Position numbers and translations under genes: made by a program
IMG/VR virus record: IMGVR_UViG_3300014819_000089
Location: 1-20,059 of that record
From: a virus
Length of the DNA: 20,059 bases
Strand: one strand, 5' to 3'
Shown: positions 1 through 6,466 of the stretch, one piece after another
How the letters are laid out: each line of letters opens with the position of its first letter
Numbering within the stretch: position 1 is the stretch's first letter
Notes under the pieces: generated by a model
Seen by the model: only the letters and a program-made list of their open reading frames with translations
Database searches by the model: none
Told to the model about the DNA's origin: nothing

Positions 1-896
1 GCTTTTTCTCCTGCATCGCAAATTTTTTCTATTTCATCTTTTAATTGAATAGCAATTTCATAATCAAATTCCGTTTCAATTATTTTATAAAAGTCTTCTG
101 AAGAAGGCATTTTCTTTTCGATATAAAACTCGATTATATTATTGATAGAATTTAATTCAGATTTTATAGAGTGAATCCATCTGTACCAATCCGATTTCAA
201 TTTTATTCTGTTTTGTCCGTTATTATATGAAATTACTACTCCCTCTTCTCCTTTCCATTTTTTAATATGTTCGTATATTTTTTGTAAGTCTCTTACATCA
301 TTAAAGCTATAAGTTTTGGGTGTAGGAATAGGTCCGATCTTTCTCCAAATTTCAGTTAATTCGAAAGAAGGGACTACACTTAAATCATTCTTGTTTATTG
401 CACCGAGAAGATAAAATTCGATTTCTTTTGGTCTAATAACTATAACATTGTTTGGTGTAACAATTTCAAATAAAAGAGTAATATGAGAATTTTCTCTTAA
501 AAATTCTACTACTTTTGGATACTTTTCAGGAAGTAATTCAAAGTCACTTGCATTTGGTAAAGTAATATAAGAAAAGGTTCCTCTGGTTCTCATAGAGAAT
601 TGACCATTTATATAATCAGCAATTAAAAGGGAACCGTCTTTTTTTTCCTCATATTTCAAATCATTAAAGTTTTTAGGGTCAGGATAGCAATCTGGTTTTT
701 CTTCATAGTTAAAAAACTTGGGCCAACCAGAAGACAAAACGTTTCCTTCTTTATCTGTAATAAGAGAACGATAAAATAAATTATTACTATTCCATTTAGC
801 ATCCATTTCCGGAGTTATCAAATAACAATCCAGACCGCAAAATGTATTTGGAATAATATTAAAATACCCCTCTTCTATAGGAAGACTAACTTTCAT
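1..896 (-). CDS. RNA ligase, T4 Rnl1-like (3' end outside window)
   Basis: The frame is open from ATG at 896 to the window edge (298 codons), so the C-terminus is missing. Nucleotidyltransferase-ligase motifs appear in order: motif I EKKDGSL (about residues 84-90, lysine nucleophile K85 in KxDG), an RTRG box at 103-106, motif III FEIV (143-146), motif IV EEGVVI (217-222) and motif V KLKSDWY (232-238). Order and spacing match T4 RNA ligase 1, which seals 5'-phosphate and 3'-OH RNA ends through a ligase-adenylate intermediate, classically to repair cleaved tRNA anticodon loops. That role here is inferred from the family. It is one of two RNA ligases in the window, and a single-TM microprotein gene lies just upstream. 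Confidence 0.85.
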   Translation of the reverse strand, partial: MKVSLPIEEGYFNIIPNTFCGLDCYLITPEMDAKWNSNNLFYRSLITDKEGNVLSSGWPKFFNYEEKPDCYPDPKNFNDLKYEEKKDGSLLIADYINGQFSMRTRGTFSYITLPNASDFELLPEKYPKVVEFLRENSHITLLFEIVTPNNVIVIRPKEIEFYLLGAINKNDLSVVPSFELTEIWRKIGPIPTPKTYSFNDVRDLQKIYEHIKKWKGEEGVVISYNNGQNRIKLKSDWYRWIHSIKSELNSINNIIEFYIEKKMPSSEDFYKIIETEFDYEIAIQLKDEIEKICDAGEK

Positions 897-911
897 TTTT
901 ATAATACTACA

Positions 912-1001
912 CTATTTTTTAGGAAACATCAACCAAAAATATAAAATAGTAACAACCGCAAATGAAATAAAAGCTAAAATGTGTTTTGTTTTAGTCTTCA
1001 T
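912..1001 (-). CDS. 29-aa single-TM microprotein
   Basis: A short frame starts MKTKTKHILAF and ends FPKK. It has a basic N-terminus followed by one hydrophobic stretch (about residues 8-26), so it is probably an inner-membrane peptide. The start overlaps the end of the upstream 80-aa gene by 11 bp, as with other coupled genes here, and the stop lies 15 bp before the RNA ligase start. Nothing identifies a function. The call rests on fit in the gene train and a plausible TM segment, so it could still be a chance frame. Confidence 0.45.
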   Translation of the reverse strand: MKTKTKHILAFISFAVVTILYFWLMFPKK

Positions 1002-1233
1002 TATAAATCTTTCTGTGTTTTCTCCAACCATTTCTATACTTTAAAATCCAGTCAATTAGAGCGGCACTATAACCAATATCATAGCCTTTCTTTTCACTCT
1101 CCAACCATTTATGTTTTAGAATTTCTTCTTTTTCTTCTATAAATTCCTTATATACTAAGGAATTATAAAAAAAAGATTCTGTTGCCGATAATGCATCTGT
1201 CATAATATTACTTATTCTTTTTATATTAAACAT
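991..1233 (-). CDS. Hypothetical protein, 80 aa
   Basis: Soluble, charged and helical, ending in a conserved-looking basic stretch (GYDIGYSAALIDWILKYR followed by GWRKHR). That C-terminal pattern of a glycine turn, a helix with DWI and basic WR/HR residues resembles short phage proteins I have seen before, but I cannot name the family. It overlaps the phosphoesterase gene upstream by 8 bp and the microprotein downstream by 11 bp, so translation is probably coupled. Confidence 0.7.
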   Translation of the reverse strand: MFNIKRISNIMTDALSATESFFYNSLVYKEFIEEKEEILKHKWLESEKKGYDIGYSAALIDWILKYRNGWRKHRKIYNED

Positions 1234-1927
1234 ATGTGTTTCCCCAAATCTCGTTAATATCTAACAATTTATGTTTGCATCCGTTGATTTCTTCTGTCCA
1301 AGAACTATGAAAGTGACCATAAAGATGAAGTTTTGGTTTGCATAGTTTAAAAATCTCGTCCATTATTGCTCTTTCGTTACTAAGATCTCCTATAAGATAT
1401 GCGTCCTCCAATGCCCAACCATAAACCATTTCATTAAACTGTTGGGGAAAACACCAAGATGGAGCAGTATGGGTTACAAGAATATCAACTTCTTTGCATT
1501 TGTCTCTATTCAATTTAACGACTTCATCTTCCCAATATGAAACACCTTCTTTACGAGATGTTCTATCGATAGAAACAGCACCACCAATAAATTGAATTGT
1601 TTTATTTCCATAATTCATCACGGTATAATCTTCAATCAATTCAAAATTACTTAAAGAAACTCTGTTAAGTCCTTGAAAATAAACAGGATTAGAATGATTT
1701 CCGCGTATGCTCAAATATTCTATATTGTATTTTTTAAAAAGATTATTTAAATTTTCAAATTGTCTTAGTTGTTTGTCTTTATGAATAAAGCCCTCTCCAC
1801 CATCTCCAACGCAAATAATATAACAATTTTCTATTTTTTTTGATATTATAATATCAAAAACAAAATTCCATGCGCCATGATGATCTCCTAAAAATAATAA
1901 AGGTTTGTTTTTGTTTAGTGTTTTCAT
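1226..1927 (-). CDS. Calcineurin-like metallophosphoesterase
   Basis: A 233-residue protein with the full metallophosphoesterase signature: GDHHG (14-18), GDGG (41-44), RGNHS (75-79), THTAP (152-156) and GHFH (204-207). These supply the metal-binding Asp, Asn and His residues of the two-metal PPP-like fold. The substrate is not visible; relatives include phosphodiesterases, phosphatases and RNA 2',3'-cyclic phosphodiesterases. I chose the ATG at 1927 because it overlaps the upstream stop as TAATG. A second ATG four codons upstream (1939) is possible. Proximity to an RNA ligase allows a role in RNA end processing, but that is only inference. Confidence 0.85.
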   Translation of the reverse strand: MKTLNKNKPLLFLGDHHGAWNFVFDIIISKKIENCYIICVGDGGEGFIHKDKQLRQFENLNNLFKKYNIEYLSIRGNHSNPVYFQGLNRVSLSNFELIEDYTVMNYGNKTIQFIGGAVSIDRTSRKEGVSYWEDEVVKLNRDKCKEVDILVTHTAPSWCFPQQFNEMVYGWALEDAYLIGDLSNERAIMDEIFKLCKPKLHLYGHFHSSWTEEINGCKHKLLDINEIWGNTYV

Positions 1928-1928
1928 A

Positions 1929-2213
1929 TTACCATTCATCTTCTTCGTTTTCTTTTTGAGATTGTTTTTCTTCTTCTATTTTTTCTTTTAAGATATCTCT
2001 TAAAACGGTCAATGCTTTTTCATATGAAGCAAATTCTTCTTCGATTCTGTCAAGAATATAACCATGATGTTGAACGGTGTAGATGGGAGGATGTCCATAG
2101 CTCCATTTTGTTTCTATGTACCAATGACAATCACGATCTTTATGGTGATCTTTTCCTATTAAGAAGTACCAATCTTCTGTTAGTTGTGTAATTTCTTCAA
2201 TAATATTTTTCAT
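1929..2213 (-). CDS. Hypothetical protein, 94 aa
   Basis: Starts MKNIIEEITQ. It has an aromatic and histidine-rich middle (DWYFLIGKDHHKDRDCHWYI, then a GHPPIY segment) and an acidic, lysine-rich helical tail. The ATG at 2213 is preferred over one at 2243 because it sits 2 nt after the HNH gene stop, as other junctions here do. No family is recognised. The His/Cys/Trp-rich core could be a small ligand- or metal-binding domain, but no clear metal motif is present. Confidence 0.65.
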   Translation of the reverse strand: MKNIIEEITQLTEDWYFLIGKDHHKDRDCHWYIETKWSYGHPPIYTVQHHGYILDRIEEEFASYEKALTVLRDILKEKIEEEKQSQKENEEDEW

Positions 2214-2215
2214 AA

Positions 2216-2797
2216 TTAAATTGTATTTAAAAATAAATCCCAATCTTCTATTTCGTCTTTGTTTCTAATATAGAAGGAAACTGGCATGAATCTAGGCGCA
2301 GATGGTTTTTTTATTAATTTCAAACCTGCTTGTTCTGGTGTTTTATCTGCTTTTCTGGCGTTTATTTCTTTATGCGCCAATACACAATTTTCCCATGTTG
2401 TTTTTCCTCCTTGTGATTTAGGAATAATATGGTCTATATTACCTGTGAGTTTGGTTATTTTTTTACCAGTATATTGACATGTAAAATTATCTCTTTCCCA
2501 TAAATTTTTTTGTGTAAACTTTACGGTTTGTCTTGGAATTTTATCATAATGATTTAAAACAATAACCGTTGGAATTTTAATAAATCCCCTTACGGTTTTT
2601 ACTTTTCTATCATTATCATTGACCTTTAAACAAACCCATTCGTGCCACTCTAGCGGAACAACTTTATCTTCTTCTATCATTATTCCTTTTGCATGATCAG
2701 AATACATTAAAGAAAAAGAATGTCTAGCCGTAGTAGTATTAATCGGTATCCAGTGTTTATTTAAAATTAAAACATTGTGTCTATCAATAAATTTCAT
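2216..2797 (-). CDS. HNH endonuclease
   Basis: 193 aa. The N-terminal half (LILNKHWIPINTTTARHSFS) is the beta-strand/helix lead-in typical of the common HNH family with a VLVLN-type start. The C-terminal half has the nuclease core: CQYTGKK, then IDHIIPKSQGG and ENCVLAHKEINARKADKTPE. IDHI carries the first catalytic His, ENC the Asn, and the AHKEIN region the last His. The usual zinc-binding CxxC is reduced to a single Cys (CQYTG). Free-standing HNH genes in phages are often homing-type nickases or packaging helpers; which applies here is unknown. It abuts both neighbours by short overlap or gap. Confidence 0.88.
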   Translation of the reverse strand: MKFIDRHNVLILNKHWIPINTTTARHSFSLMYSDHAKGIMIEEDKVVPLEWHEWVCLKVNDNDRKVKTVRGFIKIPTVIVLNHYDKIPRQTVKFTQKNLWERDNFTCQYTGKKITKLTGNIDHIIPKSQGGKTTWENCVLAHKEINARKADKTPEQAGLKLIKKPSAPRFMPVSFYIRNKDEIEDWDLFLNTI

Positions 2798-3444
2798 CAG
2801 TCGTTTTTATATGGTTCTTTAACAATTACATAATATGTTCCAGCAACTTCTTGTACGCTAGAACTAGAGCCTTTCGGTAAACTATTCTTAAATGCTTTGT
2901 CTACTAGTTCCCAAACCAAAGTAAAGTCTTTATTCTTCATTGCTTTATCCACCCGATCTTGATATCTTTGTGGAATTCTGAATTCTTTTTGCGGTTTCCA
3001 ATAAGCAAATTCCGACAGCATACGAGAAGGTTCTATGATTTTTGGAATAGGAACATCAGAAATTTGAAAAGCCCCATCACCAGAAACATTACAAATACTT
3101 CTATAACCATCATTCCTTTGATAGTGTAGATATTGATCAATGGTCTTTTTAATCTCCCATGCTACAGTGCCATCTTTCATTTTCTCGCAACCAACACCAT
3201 AGTAAGCATTTCTGTGTTCCATCAATTCTTTTTCTTTATAAAAAACAATAGTTCTTACCATGCTCTCTAAAACTTCGCCATCCTCATATGTTAAATCCTT
3301 ATCCCAATATGCAGCATCCATAGCAAATTTAATCTGTCCAGAACGAAGACGAGAATAAACTTCTAATGCTGTTGCGAGAGTACCGAGATGTCTTTCATCA
3401 AACTCTATAGACACTTTTTTAGATGGTTTATTTTTCTTTTTCAT
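2797..3444 (-). CDS. Hypothetical phage protein, 215 aa
   Basis: The N-terminus is basic (MKKKNKPSKKVSIEFD), followed by a helix LATALEVYSRLRSGQI. That segment resembles the ALExYSRxxxGQ stretch of a widespread but uncharacterised phage family. A second region (HRNAYYGVGCEKMKDGTVAWEI) is rich in His/Tyr/Cys, and no catalytic motif is obvious. Its stop overlaps the HNH start as TGATG and its start overlaps the upstream gene by 17 bp. Function unknown. Confidence 0.75.
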   Translation of the reverse strand: MKKKNKPSKKVSIEFDERHLGTLATALEVYSRLRSGQIKFAMDAAYWDKDLTYEDGEVLESMVRTIVFYKEKELMEHRNAYYGVGCEKMKDGTVAWEIKKTIDQYLHYQRNDGYRSICNVSGDGAFQISDVPIPKIIEPSRMLSEFAYWKPQKEFRIPQRYQDRVDKAMKNKDFTLVWELVDKAFKNSLPKGSSSSVQEVAGTYYVIVKEPYKND

Positions 3445-4012
3445 AATCTTTAATTAGATTATGTACTATATTTTTCAAACAGTCAACTCTTTTTTCAAAA
3501 TTTTCTTCTTTCGATGGTGTTTCTATTGTACAATAGGAAATATTTCTTCTTCTTAAAGCTCTTTCTAATGTTCCTTCATATGGTTGTTTACCATTTACTA
3601 TAACACCATTTTTTGTTTTATCTCCATGCGCGGAATTAGCTATAGTTAACTCTATATCACTCAAACAAGATGACACTTTAGACTCTAAATCAGGAGAGCA
3701 ATAAGCATATACACCATCAACCTCATCATCTTCATGTAAGGATATTACAACTGATGGATTTAATTCTTCTATCTTTAAAAGTATTTTATCTTGTAAATCA
3801 TTATCATCATTAGTATCAAAATGACGATTTAAATCTTTACCATCTAATTTTCTTTTTTTTGTTTTATTTATATTAGAAATAACATAAACATTTTTTTGGT
3901 TTTTAAAAAATTCAGCGGCTTTATTTCCTGCTGGTTCATCACCATGAATGCCGGATATAATAACAAAAGTTTTTTTGTTTAATAATTTTTCAACCAAAAA
4001 ATCAAATTTCAT
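3428..4012 (-). CDS. Aspartoacylase/succinylglutamate desuccinylase-like (M14-type) metallohydrolase
   Basis: 194 aa. The zinc-site motif GIHGDEPAG (HxxE, about residues 21-29) is followed by DLNRHF (about 60-65, substrate Asn-Arg), SLHED (about 91-95, third zinc ligand His) and IETPS near residue 168, where family members place the catalytic Glu. This is the AspA/AstE branch of the zinc carboxypeptidase fold. Such enzymes cut N-acyl amino acids or peptidoglycan-type peptide amides. Length is near the minimal domain. In a phage it could act on murein peptides or a small metabolite; the sequence does not decide. Confidence 0.8.
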   Translation of the reverse strand: MKFDFLVEKLLNKKTFVIISGIHGDEPAGNKAAEFFKNQKNVYVISNINKTKKRKLDGKDLNRHFDTNDDNDLQDKILLKIEELNPSVVISLHEDDEVDGVYAYCSPDLESKVSSCLSDIELTIANSAHGDKTKNGVIVNGKQPYEGTLERALRRRNISYCTIETPSKEENFEKRVDCLKNIVHNLIKDYEKEK

Positions 4013-4019
4013 ATATTAA

Positions 4020-4358
4020 TTATTTATAAAATTCGCTTAATTTTATTACCACAAGACCGATTATAGATAAAAATATACCAATAATCGTGATTATATTAAA
4101 ATTGATATTGAAAAATATAAAAGGTATAAACACTCCAAATAAAGTAGCAGATACCTCCCAAATTAAATCTATAAAATATATACTATTATAATTTGAATTT
4201 TTAATTAAAAGATACCATCCAGACATTGAAAGAATAGATGCCATATAACCAAAAGCGTAACCTTTGTATTCATGTAATCTTATAGCATCATTATAAGAAA
4301 TTAAAACAAATATAATATTTGCTAATAAAAATAAAATAAATGATATAAAATATATCAC
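4020..4358 (-). CDS. Four-TM membrane protein, SMR/EamA-like
   Basis: About 112 aa starting at GTG 4358, whose GTGA overlaps the upstream stop. An in-frame ATG at 4400 would force a 46-bp overlap and add a charged segment, so GTG is preferred. Four hydrophobic segments are visible, including the first (IYFISFILFLLANIIFVLI) and the last (IITIIGIFLSIIGLVVIKL). The last helix has the Gly-rich pattern of the final helix of small multidrug resistance and EamA-type transporters, and total size fits SMR proteins. The SMR-type catalytic Glu in TM1 is not seen, so function stays open. Confidence 0.65.
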   Translation of the reverse strand: MIYFISFILFLLANIIFVLISYNDAIRLHEYKGYAFGYMASILSMSGWYLLIKNSNYNSIYFIDLIWEVSATLFGVFIPFIFFNINFNIITIIGIFLSIIGLVVIKLSEFYK

Positions 4359-4615
4359 AATATTTTTTTTAAAAATATAGGAGTATTTTCCCCAACCCAT
4401 GTACCTTCTACATTGAATTGAAAATATTCTTCCGCTTCTTCTTCGGACATTCCATCTTTTATCAATAGTTCTATACATTCAAATCTATCATATACAGCAA
4501 TAGGTCTACCGAATTGTCTACCAATACCTACAAATGCATCATCAAATCCATCTGCTAATAAAAAATTTTCATCTTCGCCTATTATATCTATAATTTTTTC
4601 TTTTAGTGTTTTCAT
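4355..4615 (-). CDS. Conserved phage protein, 86 aa
   Basis: Contains DGFDDAFVGIGRQFGRP, then AVYDRFECIELLIKDGMSEE, then EAEEYFQFNVEGTWVGENTP. I recognise this as a small protein found in many large phages and some bacteria, with invariant GxGRQ, DGMSxEEAxEYFxFN and GxWVGExTP segments. Its function is not known to me. Both ends are coupled: ATGA with the 35-aa microprotein upstream and GTGA with the membrane protein downstream. Confidence 0.85.
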   Translation of the reverse strand: MKTLKEKIIDIIGEDENFLLADGFDDAFVGIGRQFGRPIAVYDRFECIELLIKDGMSEEEAEEYFQFNVEGTWVGENTPIFLKKIL

Positions 4616-4719
4616 TTTATTAAAACTTCTAATATTTTATATGTTCCATATAAAGTGGAATACATAGTTGCTATTATTATAGCAACCCAACAAAAAATAT
4701 CAAACCAATTCTTTTTCAT
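4612..4719 (-). CDS. 35-aa single-TM microprotein
   Basis: Starts MKKNWFDIFCWVAIIIATMY and ends KILEVLIK. One TM helix (about residues 8-28) has a positive N-terminus. The stop overlaps the next start as ATGA and its start lies inside the end of the upstream 102-aa gene (20-bp overlap). The coupled position and membrane-like composition make it a credible gene. No function can be assigned. Confidence 0.6.
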   Translation of the reverse strand: MKKNWFDIFCWVAIIIATMYSTLYGTYKILEVLIK

Positions 4720-5008
4720 CTGTATATAGTATAGTATCTAAAATATTAAATTTTTGTTTTAATAAAACATCTACTTCGTCCAATATACTATTATCATTAG
4801 TAATATCAGAAAAAGATAATTGACTTATTTTTTGTTTGATTGAATTATCAATTTCTATCATTCTTGATATTTCTTTTAAAATTTCTTTTTGTTCGGATTT
4901 TCCATTATAATTGTCTAATATATCATCACACAATTTTCTGGATTCTTCTATTGCACTTTCACAATAGCCTATCATTTCCTGTGAAAGAATATTTTCATCT
5001 TTTTTCAT
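4700..5008 (-). CDS. Hypothetical helical protein, 102 aa
   Basis: Acidic and almost entirely helical in appearance (MKKDENILSQEMIGYCESAI near the start, KQKISQLSFSDI in the middle), with no membrane segment or catalytic motif. It is followed by the overlapping 35-aa TM microprotein. Not recognised. Confidence 0.65.
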   Translation of the reverse strand: MKKDENILSQEMIGYCESAIEESRKLCDDILDNYNGKSEQKEILKEISRMIEIDNSIKQKISQLSFSDITNDNSILDEVDVLLKQKFNILDTILYTDEKELV

Positions 5009-5050
5009 TCTATATTGAATTTAACAGATTTAAAAAATTATGCAAGTATT

Positions 5051-5344
5051 TTAAAAATTATTATACTTGTCTAAAGAAGCATCGAAATTTATATCACCAT
5101 CAAATGAAATTTCCCCACTATTCATTATTAAACAATCCCATAACTTTCCAATATTAACTTCATTTACTTCTATATTATCCCATTGTTGATCGGTTAATTC
5201 TTCTAATTCTGTTGGGTTTTGATTCAGCCAACTTAATACATTATATATCTGAACAACTGGTCTTTGGGTTGCATTAGAATATAAATTTGATTTAAATTCA
5301 AATTCTGGATATAGTTTTGATAAATTTTTTATAATTTCATCCAT
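5051..5344 (-). CDS. Hypothetical protein, 97 aa
   Basis: Soluble and acidic, starting MDEIIKNLSKLYPEFEFKSN. It carries an IYNVLSWLNQNPTELEELTD segment and a low-complexity Asp/Phe-rich end (ISFDGDINFDASLDKYNNF). Its start overlaps the stop of the lipoprotein gene upstream by one base (TAATG), so they are probably co-translated. No family recognised. Confidence 0.65.
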   Translation of the reverse strand: MDEIIKNLSKLYPEFEFKSNLYSNATQRPVVQIYNVLSWLNQNPTELEELTDQQWDNIEVNEVNIGKLWDCLIMNSGEISFDGDINFDASLDKYNNF

Positions 5345-5943
5345 TAGAGTATTCCTTTTATTCTTAGATAAGTTGCTCCACCCATTATAACAAGTAAAAA
5401 TATTATTGCAATATTTCTTTGTAAAATCGCAAGATCTTTTTCTATCAATTTTTTTTGCATTATATTCAAATCTCTAATCATTTTATCATTATATTCCATT
5501 TGACGAATCAATTCCTGATCTACTGCTATTTTTGTTTCTGTTATATTGGCAATATCTTTTTCTATTTGTTCGTATGTTTCTTTATCTTTTAAGAGTTGTT
5601 GATATTCTTCGGAGCTTACAACAACAACCGTATCGTTTTTATATTTTTCGGGTATTATTAAAACTCTTTGTTTGTTTATAATTGTTGGTTTTACTTTGCT
5701 TTGACTTGAAATGTTATCAATATTTTTTTTATAAACTGGTTTAATATCTATTCTTTGTTTAGGTGGTTTTACTATTCTTGTTGATTCATTAGCATAAGAA
5801 TCTGCCAAGTCGAGACGAGCATTATCCAAAGAATCTTTTGTTGCATATACAGAACGAGATAATGCTTCGGATTGTTTTTCAGTATAAACAGTACAGCTGT
5901 TTAATAGTAATAAAATAGAACAAAATAAAAATAACTTTTTCAT
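5344..5943 (-). CDS. Lipoprotein with C-terminal TM; candidate unimolecular spanin
   Basis: 199 aa. The N-terminus is a lipoprotein signal (MKKLFLFCSILLLLNSC) with lipobox LNSC and acylation site Cys17. Next come a Pro/Lys-rich stretch, a predicted helical/coiled region (about 115-170) and one C-terminal TM helix (about 177-193) with basic residues after it. An outer-membrane lipid anchor at one end and an inner-membrane helix at the other is the topology of u-spanins such as T1 gp11, which fuse the two membranes at lysis. The coiled region is longer than in T1 gp11. No holin or endolysin is visible nearby, so a structural envelope lipoprotein remains possible. Confidence 0.6.
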   Translation of the reverse strand: MKKLFLFCSILLLLNSCTVYTEKQSEALSRSVYATKDSLDNARLDLADSYANESTRIVKPPKQRIDIKPVYKKNIDNISSQSKVKPTIINKQRVLIIPEKYKNDTVVVVSSEEYQQLLKDKETYEQIEKDIANITETKIAVDQELIRQMEYNDKMIRDLNIMQKKLIEKDLAILQRNIAIIFLLVIMGGATYLRIKGIL

Positions 5944-5955
5944 ATAAAATATTTA
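5943..5955 (-). repeat. 13-nt intergenic element, copy 1
   Basis: Minus-strand reading is TAAATATTTTATA. The same 13-mer occurs exactly at 11022-11034 (minus) and 14570-14582 (plus), each just upstream of a gene start and in the same orientation relative to that gene. Here it runs directly into the lipoprotein start codon. Confidence 0.45.
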
Positions 5956-5973
5956 TCTTTATTTTAAATAAAT

Positions 5974-6006
5974 AAACCCCTTTAGGTTGGTAGCCCAAAG
6001 GGGTTT
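5974..6006 (-). terminator. Hairpin terminator after the tRNA cluster
   Basis: A 10-bp perfect stem (AAACCCCTTT with AAAGGGGTTT) closes a 13-nt loop. On the minus strand it is followed by a T/A-rich run (TATTTATTTAAAATAAA). It sits 19 nt past the tRNA-Glu 3' end and before the lipoprotein gene, so it probably ends the promoter-ncRNA-tmRNA-tRNA transcript. The U-tract is imperfect, so read-through is likely. Confidence 0.7.
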
Positions 6007-6025
6007 GGTTCGACTCCGCAAAATT

Positions 6026-6100
6026 TGGCATCTCTAAGGGGATTTGAACCCCTACTAATACCGTGAAAGGGTACTGTGCTAACCGTTACACTATAGAGAC
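6026..6100 (-). tRNA. tRNA-Glu (TTC)
   Basis: Full cloverleaf: acceptor GTCTCTA/TAGAGAT (7 bp, one G-U), anticodon stem GTACC/GGTAT around loop CTTTCAC giving anticodon TTC, T-arm GGGG-TTCAAAT-CCCC, discriminator G and an encoded CCA. Variable loop and D-arm are normal for tRNA-Glu. It reads GAA/GAG, and GAA is frequent in this AT-rich genome. Third tRNA of the locus, just before the terminator. Confidence 0.95.
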
Positions 6101-6109
6101 ATATGGAGA

Positions 6110-6182
6110 AGCCTCGTATCCGGATCGAACGGATGACATCGATATTACAAATATCGCGCTCTACCAACTGAGCTAACGAGGC
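6110..6182 (-). tRNA. tRNA-Thr (TGT)
   Basis: Full cloverleaf: acceptor GCCTCGT/ACGAGGC (7 bp), D-arm AGCTCAGTTGGTAGAGC, anticodon stem CGATA/TATCG around loop TTTGTAA giving anticodon TGT, T-loop TTCGATC and discriminator T. Unlike its neighbours, CCA is not encoded (TCT follows the discriminator), so a CCA-adding enzyme is needed. It lies 6 nt from tRNA-Tyr and 9 nt from tRNA-Glu, consistent with one precursor. Confidence 0.95.
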
Positions 6183-6188
6183 ATAAAA

Positions 6189-6273
6189 TGGTGGGCAGTG
6201 TTGGACTCGAACCAACGAACTCCGAAGAGGGAAAATTTACAGTCTTCTGCAATTGCCGCTATGCGAACTACCC
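6189..6273 (-). tRNA. tRNA-Tyr (GTA)
   Basis: A class II tRNA with a long variable arm. Acceptor GGGTAGT/ACTGCCC pairs over 7 bp with one T-G wobble. Anticodon stem GAAGA/TTTTC encloses loop CTGTAAA, giving anticodon GTA. T-arm TTGG-TTCGAGT-CCAA is followed by discriminator A and an encoded CCA. It is downstream of the tmRNA, separated by about 190 nt that may hold a small gene. Confidence 0.95.
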
Positions 6274-6459
6274 AATATTTATTTGTTTTTGTAAATTTAA
6301 TAATAACTTATGATTTTCAAAAGTCCAGTTTTTATTTTGTTTTTGTTTTATATTTCTTATTTTTTTAAGAATGTCATTTCTAATTTTACAATTTTTATTT
6401 TGTGATTTTTCAATTTTAACAAAACTAAAATTTATATTATCTTGATTTTTTCTACTCAT
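6268..6459 (-). CDS. Possible 63-aa lysine/asparagine-rich protein between tmRNA and tRNA-Tyr
   Basis: A frame starting MSRKNQDNINFSFVKIEKSQ, very rich in K, N, Q and I, with a later KNWTFENHKLLLNLQKQ helix. It starts 7 nt past the tmRNA 3' end with no visible Shine-Dalgarno sequence, and its stop falls inside the first bases of tRNA-Tyr. Such overlap with a tRNA is unusual. Composition resembles the genome background, so it may be just an open AT-rich spacer between RNA genes. Confidence 0.35.
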   Translation of the reverse strand: MSRKNQDNINFSFVKIEKSQNKNCKIRNDILKKIRNIKQKQNKNWTFENHKLLLNLQKQINIG

Positions 6460-6466
6460 ATTAAAA

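Noticed and set aside
2286-2477. Plus-strand frame of 63 codons
   Set aside because: Antisense shadow of the well-supported HNH endonuclease.
4021-4028. Second TATAAATA (T4 late-promoter core) on the minus strand
   Set aside because: It is made by the last codons and stop (Tyr-Lys-stop) of the four-TM gene, so coding use explains it.
5984-6020. Plus-strand tRNA-like pieces (GGTTGGTAGCCC and GGTTCGACTCC)
   Set aside because: Only about 10 nt separate the D-loop-like and T-loop-like parts, and no acceptor or anticodon stem can be formed. The stretch is better explained as the terminator hairpin and its flank.
5982-6215. Minus-strand 77-aa reading frame
   Set aside because: It runs straight through tRNA-Thr and tRNA-Glu, so it is an open frame created by the tRNA sequences.
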